From Nevskiaceae bacterium (GTDB taxonomy: Bacteria; Pseudomonadota; Gammaproteobacteria; Steroidobacterales; Steroidobacteraceae), in contig JACKOV010000002.1 of assembly GCA_024234075.1 (NCBI GenBank), positions 744,001-808,000 of the forward strand: a stretch of DNA of 64,000 nucleotides. The letters are read 5' to 3'. A program made the translations under genes and the position numbers. Of this stretch, positions 15,238-23,654 are shown one piece after another. The stretch's first letter is position 1. Each line of letters begins with the position of its first letter. The notes under the pieces are model-generated. The model was not told the origin of the DNA and did no database searches. It was given only the letters and a program-made list of their open reading frames with translations.

Positions 15238-16635
15238 TCATCTCGCTGGCGGTAGTGCCAGAACGCGGTAGCACTTTCCGTGAAAGTTGAATTGTTCGAC
15301 CATCCTGTCCTTCAGTTCCTCTTTCAGGTAGCCGCTGTCCACCATACTTCGCAAGGTCAGGTCCAGCGCCGCGTTCTGGCCGAGTTTGTGCTTCGTGAAG
15401 GCGCTAACGCGCTGGACGCTGATCTGTAGGTACTTCCGGGGCACTACACCCGCCAACTTCATCGCAGGCGGAATCTTGTAGCCGTCCGGCGCGCCCTGGG
15501 TGAGGTACCTCTCGATCGCATCGGCCAATCGGCGCTCACGGCTCTGGTCGCTATCGCCAATCTCGCCGCGACCGCTGCGACGCTGGAAAATCGCCATGTC
15601 TTCGCGAACCCACGTGATCGCCCAGGCCACGTGCCCAAGGTCGATCTTTGGGACTGCGTAGTTGTCAGCGACCGCCAGAAGGCTCGCAATCTTCAGGGCC
15701 TTGAGGTGGGCACGGTTGTACATCTGCCGAACCCATTCGTCGTCGGTGGAGTTGAGGCAGTCGATACAGTCGTTCTCGAACTTCTTGATCTTGTCGTAGG
15801 CATCGCTATTTCGAAAGCCAACATGCCCAGCGGCCGGCATATTGATCGGGTTCTGGTACCGCGTCGTATGTTCAAGCAGCTCCTTCCAGTACCTGGCCTC
15901 GTTGGGCTCAAGCTCAATCGACTGCGCCTCGTTCGGCTTCGGGCGCTGTCCCGTATGGCTGACCGTGAAGAATCTGGACATGAACCCGTCTTCCATCATG
16001 TCGTCGGTCAGTGAGTCGAGGAAGGAACCCGGTGTGGTCTCGCCAAGGAACGAAAGCGCCGGCCATTCCACGCCGAGCATGGAGTTCTCGCTGTTGCTGT
16101 AGTCGCGCCCTTCGTAGTAGCTCTTGGCGTACACGTTCGTCATGACCGTGCGTAGCTCTTGCATAGGCGTGTCCATAGGGTTCGCCATCCGCTTGAGCTG
16201 GCGGCCGAATTCGCCCTTGAGGTATAGGAAGCCGGGTGTCCTGATGATTGCCTTGTGCAGCGCCGGACCGCTGACGAAATCTGTCTGTCGGACGAAGTCC
16301 GCCGCAAGCGGCACGTTACCCATTCGCACCAGCTTGGGAATGCCCTCGTGGATGCCGTCCTTACCGATACCGCTCTTGGCGATGAGGATGATGTACAACG
16401 CCAAGTCCTTGCCGGTGTGCGTGCGGTAGGCGCGCCCGCTGACGCCGGCCATCAAAGCCAGCGAAGCGACTATCGCCACCTCTGGAACGGGCGAGTAGCT
16501 GCTGTGGTAAATGAAGTTCGCCAGTCGGCCCGTGAATCCGGGTGGCCACGGGAGTTGAGTCACCAATGGAGAATCGGGTTGATCCACTTGTGATGAAATG
16601 GCGGCATCGTCCACACTGCCTTTGCTGTCACTCAT
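15238..16635 (-). CDS. DUF3987-type replication/primase-helicase-like protein
   Basis: The protein has 465 residues from the chosen start. The DUF3987 signature is visible: an N-terminal hydrophobic ALMAGVSGRAYRTHTGKDLALYIIL, a P-loop-like AKSGIGKDGIH near residue 90, and SFLGETTPGSFLDSL with a downstream SRFFTV. In mobile elements such proteins are thought to serve as primase- or helicase-like replication factors. The ATG at 16635 is preferred to the one at 16650 because AAGGAG sits 8 bp upstream of it, inside the longer frame. No archaeal-eukaryotic primase domain is visible, so it may be a helicase-like half. Confidence 0.7.
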   Translation of the reverse strand: MSDSKGSVDDAAISSQVDQPDSPLVTQLPWPPGFTGRLANFIYHSSYSPVPEVAIVASLALMAGVSGRAYRTHTGKDLALYIILIAKSGIGKDGIHEGIPKLVRMGNVPLAADFVRQTDFVSGPALHKAIIRTPGFLYLKGEFGRQLKRMANPMDTPMQELRTVMTNVYAKSYYEGRDYSNSENSMLGVEWPALSFLGETTPGSFLDSLTDDMMEDGFMSRFFTVSHTGQRPKPNEAQSIELEPNEARYWKELLEHTTRYQNPINMPAAGHVGFRNSDAYDKIKKFENDCIDCLNSTDDEWVRQMYNRAHLKALKIASLLAVADNYAVPKIDLGHVAWAITWVREDMAIFQRRSGRGEIGDSDQSRERRLADAIERYLTQGAPDGYKIPPAMKLAGVVPRKYLQISVQRVSAFTKHKLGQNAALDLTLRSMVDSGYLKEELKDRMVEQFNFHGKCYRVLALPPAR

Positions 16636-16833
16636 ATCGGTCTCCTTCAAGTCTGGTGCGGGTGCGGTTGCTGCGTTTCATGTGTGATGACTGTGTAGGG
16701 GCGGGCCGGAGTGATGACTGGTCCGCCCCTTTTCGTGACCGGGACAAACTCCCCGTCGACTCCGCAGCGCGCACGCGCACGGACCCCGTGGGCGCGCAAT
16801 CACTTGCACGCTGTGAACGTGGGAACATGGGTC

Positions 16834-17106
16834 TTATGCCCTGGCTTGGGCGGCTTCGCGGCGTATGCGCTGGATCGCGCCTGCGGTTACGCGCTGGCGC
16901 GCCAGAATCCACGCCTTCACTTCAGGCCGGTAGAAACGGGTCAGGCGCTTGCTGAACCGGTACGACTCGGGCATGTCCTCGCCCGTGCTGATGCGGTTCC
17001 AGACGGCTTGGACCTTGACGCCGAGAATGTCGGCGAACTCCTGCGTGGACATCCACTGTGCAGGATCGAGGAAATCTTCTTCGGTCGGTTTGATGTTGGC
17101 AGTCAT
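16834..17106 (-). CDS. AlpA/excisionase-like DNA-binding protein
   Basis: The 90-residue protein has a MerR-like helix-turn-helix: WMSTQEFADILGVKVQAVWNRI (residues ~18-39), a wing (PESYRFSKRLTRFYRPEVKAW) and a short helical tail. This is the AlpA/Xis pattern. Between the integrase and the replication gene it probably acts as excisionase or as regulator of integrase. A 183-bp gap separates it from the integrase gene, enough for a promoter. Confidence 0.75.
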   Translation of the reverse strand: MTANIKPTEEDFLDPAQWMSTQEFADILGVKVQAVWNRISTGEDMPESYRFSKRLTRFYRPEVKAWILARQRVTAGAIQRIRREAAQARA

Positions 17107-17289
17107 GGCGGGTCTACCTGTGGTCAGGTTGCCCGGCGTCTTGCTGCCAGAGGGCGGGAGCCGCGAGATCCTCGGTCAATCCGAGTCTGGTTTCGCTTAG
17201 CGGCTCAACTGGGAATGTAGCAGGGTCCTATTGCGTCATACAAACGGCTCTGATTCAGTCGAACCCTCGTTGCAATCCTTCAACGAGCG

Positions 17290-18750
17290 TCAACCTGTCT
17301 TCTTAGATGGAAAGGGCAGGACGTTCTTCGACTCGGCGACCAGTGCAGCGTCCGTGACGTACTTGGCGATGGCTTCGACAGCAGGGCGCAGCATCTCGGG
17401 ATCAGGATTGTTGCTGTAGGCAGCGCCGTGGACATCCGAGGCAGCGTGGTTGAACAGAAGCCGTCTTTCATCAGGGTCAACCTTCACCGCCTTGCAGATA
17501 TCTTCGTAAGTGCGACGTAGATCGTGCGTGCTTATGCGCCGCCCCGCGAGCTTGCTGATCGTAGTGAATAGCGCTCGCGGGTCCGTAACGTAGGGTCGCT
17601 TCGCGCCGTACGAGGCAAACAGGTACTGGGTGGCTGCGTCGCCGCTGTAATCGCCCCGTATCGCCGCAATGCGTGCTTCCAGAATCTGGGCCATTGTCTC
17701 GCTGAGAGGCAGGATCAGGTCGTTGTGATTCTTCACGCCTTCGAAACCATCCGTGGCATCAGCGACCTCACCGCGCAGGTGCATCGTCTTGGCTTCGAGG
17801 TCTATGTCCGACACCCGCAGAGCGCCGCTTTCCGTCTTCCGCGTGCCCATCAGCAGGACCAGGCTGATCCAGTCCGCAGCAGCACGGTCCACCTCGCGCG
17901 GCGCATCAACGGCGCGCTTGCGGAGCATTGACCACACCGCTCCTATGCGATCCAGCGGGATGCGACCTGTGCGAGGCTTCTCCGGGTTCGGCTTGCGCCG
18001 CTTGAACATCAGCGTCACCGGGTTCACGGCGAGGATTGTGTACGCGCCCGTCGTTTTGTCGGCGTGCATCTCGCGTGCGTGGTTACAGAGGGCGCGCAGA
18101 TAGACCATGCACGCATTCGCTTGCGACGGCGCTCCGCGATCCGTGATCTCGACGTGCTTGGCGAGAGCCGTGTCCCGCGTGATGTTCGCGATGGGCTGGT
18201 CCTGCCACTCGCTCATGTTCCCTTCGACGTGACGACGGATGTCGTCCTTCGTTGCGGTGCGGAGCGGGCCGTGCTTCGTGCGCCGGTGTAGGAAGTAGTC
18301 CTCCATGACCTCTTTCAGCGTCGTGGCCAGCGCCGCGTCCTTGGCCTCGCGTGCCCGCTTCTCGGCAAGCTCCTGTGCCTGCTGCTCCACGGGGTTTATG
18401 CCCGCGCGCATCTTGAGCTTCAGTTCCTGTGCCTTGGCCCGGGGGTCAAACTGCGGGTCGCCACTGCCCAACCGCCAGCCGTCACCATGCCTTCCGATGG
18501 TGATGTAGACCTCTTTCCCCGTGCCGCGAACCCTGTGGAGCAGGATGTACGTCCGCGTGCCAGTCTTGTGAGAGAGGCGCATCCCGAATCCTGCACATTC
18601 GGAATCCCAGAGCGTGTCTTGTGACTTCTGCTGGCCCGCGTACTTGCTGGGCGGCTTGAAGTATCCGCACGTGAACTTCTCGACCATTACGTTCGTGAGC
18701 CGCTTGCGCTCATCCTTCTCTTCCGACTCATTCGTCATTCGCTTACGCAT
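17290..18750 (-). CDS. Tyrosine-type site-specific integrase
   Basis: The 486-residue integrase has an N-terminal DUF4102-like region (DTLWDSECAGFGMRLS, TRTYILLHRV), a SAM-like core-binding domain (~143-235) and a C-terminal catalytic domain. The catalytic set is present: Arg304 (GTRKTE), a Lys candidate at 340 (EGVKNHND), His409-xx-Arg412 (THDLRR), His435 (FNHAA) and nucleophile Tyr445 (AAYSN). The start at 18750 has GGAGGG 4 bp upstream. It points into the island, and its start is 172 bp from the attR core, consistent with being the island's own recombinase. Confidence 0.93.
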   Translation of the reverse strand: MRKRMTNESEEKDERKRLTNVMVEKFTCGYFKPPSKYAGQQKSQDTLWDSECAGFGMRLSHKTGTRTYILLHRVRGTGKEVYITIGRHGDGWRLGSGDPQFDPRAKAQELKLKMRAGINPVEQQAQELAEKRAREAKDAALATTLKEVMEDYFLHRRTKHGPLRTATKDDIRRHVEGNMSEWQDQPIANITRDTALAKHVEITDRGAPSQANACMVYLRALCNHAREMHADKTTGAYTILAVNPVTLMFKRRKPNPEKPRTGRIPLDRIGAVWSMLRKRAVDAPREVDRAAADWISLVLLMGTRKTESGALRVSDIDLEAKTMHLRGEVADATDGFEGVKNHNDLILPLSETMAQILEARIAAIRGDYSGDAATQYLFASYGAKRPYVTDPRALFTTISKLAGRRISTHDLRRTYEDICKAVKVDPDERRLLFNHAASDVHGAAYSNNPDPEMLRPAVEAIAKYVTDAALVAESKNVLPFPSKKTG

Positions 18751-18767
18751 ATGCCCTCCAGTTGAAA

Positions 18768-18798
18768 CCCCAAGTCAGCGCCAAGTCGGCACTTGGGG
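18768..18798. repeat. Inverted repeat between integrase and attR
   Basis: CCCCAAGT (18768-18775) and ACTTGGGG (18791-18798) form an 8-bp inverted repeat, with a further CCAAGT between them. It may be an arm-type binding site for integrase or for the AlpA-like protein. Confidence 0.35.
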
Positions 18799-18922
18799 AG
18801 GGGCGCAGCGTAGGAAAGCGCAGCCGTAAGTAGTAGCGAAAGTTAACGCAAGCTATTGAATCGCAAAGATTCGAGTAGCTATCATGTGTCCAGCGTAGTC
18901 ATGGATTACATGGGCAAATCCT

Positions 18923-18966
18923 GACTCATAATCCCTTGGTCCTTGGTTCGAATCCAAGCGGGCCCA
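18923..18966 (+). pseudogene. 3' half of the disrupted tRNA-Ile2(CAU) gene, including attR core
   Basis: GACTCATAATC (18923-18933) repeats the attL core and is followed by the rest of a tRNA: anticodon stem TCCCT, variable TGGTC, T arm CTTGG-TTCGAAT-CCAAG, acceptor CGGGCCC (18959-18965) and discriminator A. It pairs with the 5' half at 6327-6366 to make one complete cloverleaf. No CCA is encoded, unlike the island copy. Confidence 0.85.
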
Positions 18967-18984
18967 GATTTTCCAGAATCGTCC

Positions 18985-19540
18985 GTGGAGTGCAGAGTGA
19001 AAGCAGTCGTCGGTCTGCCTCTCGTCGAGGTGCTGCCACATAACACCGCCCGGTGAGCCGGCGTCCGCCCGATCGTTCGTGCTGGTGCTCACCGGCGATG
19101 GTGGGTGGGCGGGTCTCGATCAGGACGTGGCGCGGGCCGTGGCCCGGATACTGCAGCACTACTTCTCCGCATGGCGGAAGGAAAAGGTCGGTCTGGTCGG
19201 CTATTCGTTCGGCGCCGAAGTCCTGCCCTTCATCGTGCCGCGGCTTCCCGAGGAATTGCAGGCAAAAATCGGGACGCTGACGCTGATCAGTCCGTCGGCC
19301 AGCACGGAATTCGAAGTCCGGGTGTCGAACTGGTTGCCGGGCGGCAAGGCGGCAACGGGCGAACTGTTGCAACCCCAGCTCGGCAAGCTTGGGTCGTTGC
19401 CACTGCTGTGCCTGTATGGAAAAGACGACCGTGAGGCGCTGTGCCCGAATCTGCCGATCGGTGTCGCCACTGTCGTCGAGATCGGAGAGGGCCACCATCT
19501 CGGTGGCCAGGCTGGGACCATTGTCGAGCGGATCCGGTAA
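18985..19540 (+). pseudogene. Remnant of acvB/virJ (lysyl-phosphatidylglycerol hydrolase family)
   Basis: The main frame 19079-19540 encodes LTGDGGWAGLDQDVA, then VGLVGYSFGAEVLPF with the GxSxG nucleophile motif, and a C-terminal EGHHLGG, all typical of AcvB/VirJ proteins. The 5' end is missing. A piece of the preceding sequence (VKAVVGLPLVEVLPHNTAR) is in another frame and ends at a TGA near 19054, so there is a frameshift. About 35 residues are also missing after LDQDVARAV, where relatives have the strand and SLRYFW segment. I infer a non-functional gene. It begins right after the tRNA 3' half. Confidence 0.65.
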
Positions 19541-19563
19541 TTTTCGGCGACTGCGGTGGCGAA

Positions 19564-20170
19564 TCAGCGCATGAGCAGCTTGCGTTGGCTGCCGGCAATC
19601 AGCGTGGTCACGTCCATGAGCACCCGCGGCAGCGCGAGCCCGCCGGGCGAGGCGAGGTAACGCGGTCGCCACTGCGGGTGGAATTTTTCCTTGTACTGGC
19701 GCACGCCTTCGAAGTGGTAGAAGTGCTCGCTATGCCGAGACTGAACCATCGATAGTTCGAAGCGCGCCCCCAGAGCATCACCTCGATGAAGAGATAATCC
19801 ATTACGCCGCGCGGTGCGGCCTGCGTGTGGCGCATCAAATCCACCGACAGCTCGTTTATGGCAGAACGCTGAAGGTCGCGCCTTCGCGTTGCGCGCGGCG
19901 ATGGGCCTGGCGCAACTCGGCATGCTTCGAGCCTTCGAGCGAGAACGCGCCGAGCTTGACCCGGGCTTCTTCGCCGAGTTTCGACCGGATGAGCCCGGCA
20001 TCGACGTAGTAGGGCAGTCATTCTGCCGGCATCTGGTAGAACACCGGCTGGGCTGCATGTCGATCAGGGGCCTCCCGGAACGTCCAGACCATTTCTTCGC
20101 GCGCCTCAGACAGGCCGACCGGATCTCCCATGGCGACCCAGCAGCGCGAGTGTCGCTGCCATGGAGTGTT
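19564..20170 (-). pseudogene. Remnant of mprF/lpiA (phosphatidylglycerol lysyltransferase, DUF2156 part)
   Basis: Pieces of the catalytic domain are spread over different frames. Around 20000-20140 it reads WVAMGDPVGLSEAREE then QPVFYQMPAE, followed by an in-frame TGA and LPYYVDAGLI, then EEARVKLGAFSLEGSKHAEL. Around 19780-19860 it reads INELSVDLMRH and GVMDYLFIEVMLWG. Near 19570-19745 it reads SEHFYHFEGVRQYKEKF and SPGGLALPRVLMDVT. At least one nonsense codon and two frame changes are present, and the N-terminal membrane part is absent. MprF transfers lysine to phosphatidylglycerol and often pairs with AcvB, which is also broken next door. Confidence 0.7.
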
Positions 20171-20347
20171 CTCCTGCAGCCACTATCGACCGCACTTCGG
20201 GAGGATGTCAGCGCGCCGCGGGCCGGTCGCCAAGCTGCGGCTTCCGGTAAATCCAGCGCAAGACGTCGCAACGGCTGGCGGCATTCGGCTGGTAATGTGA
20301 CCCAGGGATTTGCGGCTTGCCGTCCACCGGCGCTAGCCTGCGAGCCC

Positions 20348-21295
20348 ATGCCCCTGACCGCCCGACGCCGCGCTGCTGCGCTGTTCATCGTCAAGCTGAT
20401 CTTCTCGGTCTCGCTGCTGACCCTGCTGTTCTGGAAGCTGGGCTCGCAGGCCGTGCTCGACCTTCTGCGGCGCGCGAGCCCCGGACTGCTGTTGCTGTCC
20501 GTGGTCGCGCTGGTGGGCCAGACGGCGCTGAGCGCCGTGAAATGGCAGTTGCTGCTGCGCCGCCAGGGCGTGACCTCGCTGGGCTATCCGCAGCTGCTGA
20601 AGATCTATCTGGTCGGCAATTTCATCAACCTGTTCATGCCGAGCATGCTGGTGGGCGATGCCTACCGTGCTGCACGCCTGCGGCCGCATGCGGAAGGCTG
20701 GCAGGGCGCGGTGCCGTCCGTGCTGGTCGATCGGGCGACGGGCCTCGCGATGCTGCTGCTGATCGGCGCGCTCGGTCTGCTGTATGTGTACGCCCGTGAA
20801 TATCTGCTGCCGGGCGCGCTCGGTCTGCTCGCAGGTGCCGTGCTGCTCTACCTGCTGCTGCTCGGACCCGTGGCGGGTTGGACGGCACGCCGCAACGTCA
20901 CCGGGTCATCACGCCTGGCGCGGTTGCTGGGCCAGGTGGCGGAGGCGCTGCGTCCCGGCCCTGCGCTGCTGTGGGTCCTGCTGATCTCCTGCCTGTTCCA
21001 TTTCAACACCATCGTCATCAACTGGCTCTATTGCCAGGCACTGGGCCTGCCGGTGCGCCTCGAGCTGTTGCTGGCCATCGTGCCGGCGGTCTATCTGCTG
21101 GAGATGGTGCCGCTGTCGATCAATGGCATCGGTGTGCGCGAGAGCGCGTTCGCGCTGTTGTTCCGGCAGGTCGGCCTGGACCCGCTGTCGGGCGTGGCGC
21201 TCGGACTCACGGTGAGCGTGATGCGCTATGTGGCGGGCCTGGTGGGTGGCGCCGTCATGGCGCTGGAAGCGTTGCGCGGCGAACGCACCGCCTAG
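20348..21295 (+). CDS. YbhN/lysylphosphatidylglycerol synthase transmembrane-type protein
   Basis: The 315-residue polytopic membrane protein has about eight hydrophobic segments. It shows the family pattern LFWKLGSQAVLDLL near the N-terminus, LLKIYLVGNFINLFMPSMLVGD (~90-111), then ESAFALLFRQVGLDP and a final helix (VSVMRYVAGLVGG). This is the UPF0104 family, related to the flippase-like part of MprF. Its substrate is unknown. The ATG at 20348 is chosen because the residues encoded upstream overlap the mprF relic and do not look like protein. It converges with the AMP-ligase gene (13-bp gap). Confidence 0.82.
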   Translation: MPLTARRRAAALFIVKLIFSVSLLTLLFWKLGSQAVLDLLRRASPGLLLLSVVALVGQTALSAVKWQLLLRRQGVTSLGYPQLLKIYLVGNFINLFMPSMLVGDAYRAARLRPHAEGWQGAVPSVLVDRATGLAMLLLIGALGLLYVYAREYLLPGALGLLAGAVLLYLLLLGPVAGWTARRNVTGSSRLARLLGQVAEALRPGPALLWVLLISCLFHFNTIVINWLYCQALGLPVRLELLLAIVPAVYLLEMVPLSINGIGVRESAFALLFRQVGLDPLSGVALGLTVSVMRYVAGLVGGAVMALEALRGERTA

Positions 21296-21307
21296 CCTGG
21301 CGCAGGC

Positions 21308-22801
21308 TCACGAGGTTCTGGCGCGCAGTTCGGCGCGTTTGAGTTTGCCGGAGTCGGTACGCGGCAGGGCGTCGGTGAGATGCACCTGGCGCGGCACGGC
21401 ATGCAGTTCCACGTTGCGCGTCAGAAACGCCAGCAGCGCATCGGCGTCGAGCACGGCGCCGTTGTCCTCGTCGGGCACCACGTACAGCACCGGCACTTCG
21501 GCGACCAGGTGGGCGGGATCGGAGGTCGCGACGCAGGCGGCCTCCCGGACGCCCGGGAACCGCATGGCCGTTTCCTCGATGGCCGTGGGATAGACCTTTT
21601 TGCCGCCGACGTTGATCACGTCGTCGGCGCGGCCTTGCAGATAAAGGTATCCCTCCTCGTCCGCGTAGCCGAGATCGCCGGTGTCGAACCATCCCTCGGC
21701 GTCGATCCGGGCCTGGGTGAGTGCGGGATTGCGCCAATAGCCGGCCATGACGGTCGCCGCCTGCACGCAGATGCGTCCCGTGGTGTTCGCCGGCAGCGAG
21801 TGGCCTGCATCGTCGCGAACCTCGACCGTGACCCGCGGCGCGGGCCGGCCGACGGATTCGAGCCGGTCGGCGCTCTCGCGAAACTCCAGGAACGTCGAGC
21901 GCGAGGCCTCGGTCAATCCGTAGTGCATGCAAAGGCGCGTCGTCGGCAGGGCGTGCATCAGTTCGCGCTTCGACTCCGGATCCATGCGCTCGCTGCCGAG
22001 TTCCATGTAGCGCAGGGCGCCCGCCAGTTCGCCGAATCGCGGCCCGGCAACGCGTCTCAGCAAAGCCAGGCCGCTGGGAACGCAGGACATCCCCGTGGCC
22101 TGATGCGCGGCCAGCTCGTGAAAGGCCACGGCGGGAAACCGCAGCCCCGGCACGAGGATCAGGGTACCGCCGACGGACAGGTTGCTGCGCAGCCGCCCCA
22201 GTCCAAAGGAATGGCTCAGCGGAACGGTGAGGAGTTCGCGATCCGCGGCGGTATTGCCGACGAACTCGACGATGTTGCGGGTCGAAGCGAGGATGTTCTG
22301 CTGCGTCAGCACGACGCCCTTGGGCGTGCCGGTGGTGCCGCTGGTGAACAGGATTTCGGCAGGATCCCGCAGCGACGTCGCAACCGGTGCCGCCATGCCG
22401 TCCGGCTCGAGGGTCGCGTCACGGTCCTCGAGATGGGTCCGCAGGCTCTGCAGGCCAATCTCGTCGAGCACCAGGGCCGGCTCGACCTGTTCGCGGATCG
22501 CAAGACGTGCCGCCAGCGGCCGCCCGGCATCGATCGGGACTGCCACGGCCCGGGCCATGTGGATACCGAGATAGGCCACGACGAACCAGGGATCGCCGGC
22601 GGCGGCCGTGGCCATGACGCGATCCTGGGCGCGTACACCTTGCCGGCCGAGCCAGCTCGCCGTGGCGACCGCCAGTGCATGCAATCGCGAGTAACTGAAT
22701 ACCTGCTTGCCGGCGATCAGCGCAGCTTTGTCGGGAGTGCGCCGGGCATGCGCTGCGAGCGTCTGGCTGATCGGTTCCATCGGTCGATGGCGATGACTCA
22801 T
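21308..22801 (-). CDS. Class I adenylate-forming enzyme (acyl-CoA/ACP ligase)
   Basis: The 497-residue protein has the ANL-superfamily motifs: the P-loop ILFTSGTTGTPKGVVLTQQN (~155-175), MHYGLTEASR (~305), WFDTGDLGYADEEGYLYLQGR (~395-415) and the catalytic-lysine motif LPRTDSGKLKR near the C-terminus. It activates a carboxylic acid as an acyl-adenylate and passes it to a thiol. The acceptor may be the ACP encoded upstream. The start at 22801 is fixed by the ATGA overlap with the acyltransferase gene; the frame also extends upstream, but that part is antisense-like. The substrate cannot be read from the sequence. Confidence 0.88.
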   Translation of the reverse strand: MSHRHRPMEPISQTLAAHARRTPDKAALIAGKQVFSYSRLHALAVATASWLGRQGVRAQDRVMATAAAGDPWFVVAYLGIHMARAVAVPIDAGRPLAARLAIREQVEPALVLDEIGLQSLRTHLEDRDATLEPDGMAAPVATSLRDPAEILFTSGTTGTPKGVVLTQQNILASTRNIVEFVGNTAADRELLTVPLSHSFGLGRLRSNLSVGGTLILVPGLRFPAVAFHELAAHQATGMSCVPSGLALLRRVAGPRFGELAGALRYMELGSERMDPESKRELMHALPTTRLCMHYGLTEASRSTFLEFRESADRLESVGRPAPRVTVEVRDDAGHSLPANTTGRICVQAATVMAGYWRNPALTQARIDAEGWFDTGDLGYADEEGYLYLQGRADDVINVGGKKVYPTAIEETAMRFPGVREAACVATSDPAHLVAEVPVLYVVPDEDNGAVLDADALLAFLTRNVELHAVPRQVHLTDALPRTDSGKLKRAELRARTS

Positions 22802-23397
22802 TGCCGCCAGAAAATCACTTTGGCGGGCGTGCCGAAGACTACCGCGTATGGGGGAACCTTGCCGGTGACGATGCTGCCGAACCCGATGACGGCGCCGTCG
22901 CCGATCTCGCAACCATCGACCAGCACCGATCGTGCGCCGATCAGCACGTCGTTGCCGATCCGGATCCCCTTGTCGGCGAAGCCCTGTTCGATGATGAGCC
23001 GGTCCCTGCGGCGATATTCGCGCGTGGTTCCCACGATGGCGACGTGCGGACCAAGACGCACGTTGTCACCGACCAGCACGTCGGCCCGACCGGCGGCGAT
23101 GTAGTTGAAGCTGCTGATCGCACAATTGCGGCCGAATTCCACCCGGCCGCCACTGGTCTGGATGATGGCGAAGGGCTTGACCACGCTGCCCTTGCCCAGC
23201 CGCACCAGTGGCGACAGCTGCACCCTGGACGAGAAGCTGAGCATCGCGCGATCGCGGAAGAAGACGATCAGCGCCACCACGAAGGAGGGCAGCAGATAGC
23301 GCTGCAGGGTTCGCCGCCAGCCGCCGAGGTCGCGCTCCTCGGGGTCGAGATTGGCGCCCGGCGGCGCGGGCGGATGGACGGCTCCACTGGAATTCAC
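22798..23397 (-). CDS. Hexapeptide-repeat (LbH) acyltransferase
   Basis: The 199-residue protein has a short hydrophobic segment (YLLPSFVVALIVFFRD, ~34-49) and then a left-handed beta-helix of imperfect hexapeptides (VRLGPHVAIVG, IRIGNDVLIGARSVLVDG, GDGAVIGFGSIV). It ends PPYAVVFGTPAKVI, the usual terminal coil of O-acetyltransferases of the maltose/galactoside/NeuD type. A membrane anchor plus LbH domain suggests O-acylation of a cell-surface sugar. It overlaps the ACP gene upstream and the ligase gene downstream by 4 bp each, so the three products probably work together. Confidence 0.85.
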   Translation of the reverse strand: MNSSGAVHPPAPPGANLDPEERDLGGWRRTLQRYLLPSFVVALIVFFRDRAMLSFSSRVQLSPLVRLGKGSVVKPFAIIQTSGGRVEFGRNCAISSFNYIAAGRADVLVGDNVRLGPHVAIVGTTREYRRRDRLIIEQGFADKGIRIGNDVLIGARSVLVDGCEIGDGAVIGFGSIVTGKVPPYAVVFGTPAKVIFWRQ

Positions 23398-23654
23398 GCT
23401 CGTCGCTCCATCACGTAGCGCGAAATACTCGTCAGCGAATCGAAGTTGTCGGGCGTCAGATCCTCGACGGCGACCCGGATCGAAAACTGCTGTTCCAGCA
23501 GCGGGATCAACTCCATCAGCCGCAGCGAATCGAGTACGGCGGCATCGAACAGGGACTCTGCGTCACCGACGGTGGAAGCGGAAGTCAGGAAACGCAGTTC
23601 GGTCAGCAAAGCCCGGATACGAGCAATGCACTCGGAAGACTCAAGATGGGACAT
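23394..23654 (-). CDS. Acyl carrier protein
   Basis: The 86-residue protein has the four-helix ACP layout and the phosphopantetheine site LDSLRLMELI (serine ~42, D-S-L motif), followed by an acidic helix II/III region (LEQQFSIRVAVEDLTPDNFDSL). It is not the housekeeping AcpP: it lacks that sequence and sits outside a fatty-acid cluster. As first gene of the ACP/acyltransferase/ligase operon it probably carries an acyl group loaded by the ligase. Confidence 0.87.
   Translation of the reverse strand: MSHLESSECIARIRALLTELRFLTSASTVGDAESLFDAAVLDSLRLMELIPLLEQQFSIRVAVEDLTPDNFDSLTSISRYVMERRA

Larger units (their letters stand above)
6367..18922. mobile_element. Integrative genomic island inserted in tRNA-Ile2(CAU)
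   Basis: About 12.6 kb lies between the two halves of one tRNA gene and is bounded by 11-bp direct repeats. It contains a tyrosine integrase near the right end, an AlpA-like regulator, a DUF3987 replication-type protein, a restriction-modification pair, unknown small genes, an IS21-family insertion and its own complete tRNA-Ile2. By eye, base composition in 6700-9200 and 13500-15200 is more AT-rich than in the flanks, which fits transfer. No conjugation or capsid genes are visible, so it looks like a non-autonomous or satellite-type integrative element. Confidence 0.82.

Noticed and set aside
6327..18966. Prophage
   Set aside because: No capsid, portal, terminase, tail or lysis genes can be seen in the island. 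DUF5681 alone is not enough.
20000..20170. In-frame TGA in the mprF relic as a selenocysteine codon
   Set aside because: No SECIS-like hairpin was seen, the position is not a catalytic cysteine in the family, and further frame changes show the gene is decayed.
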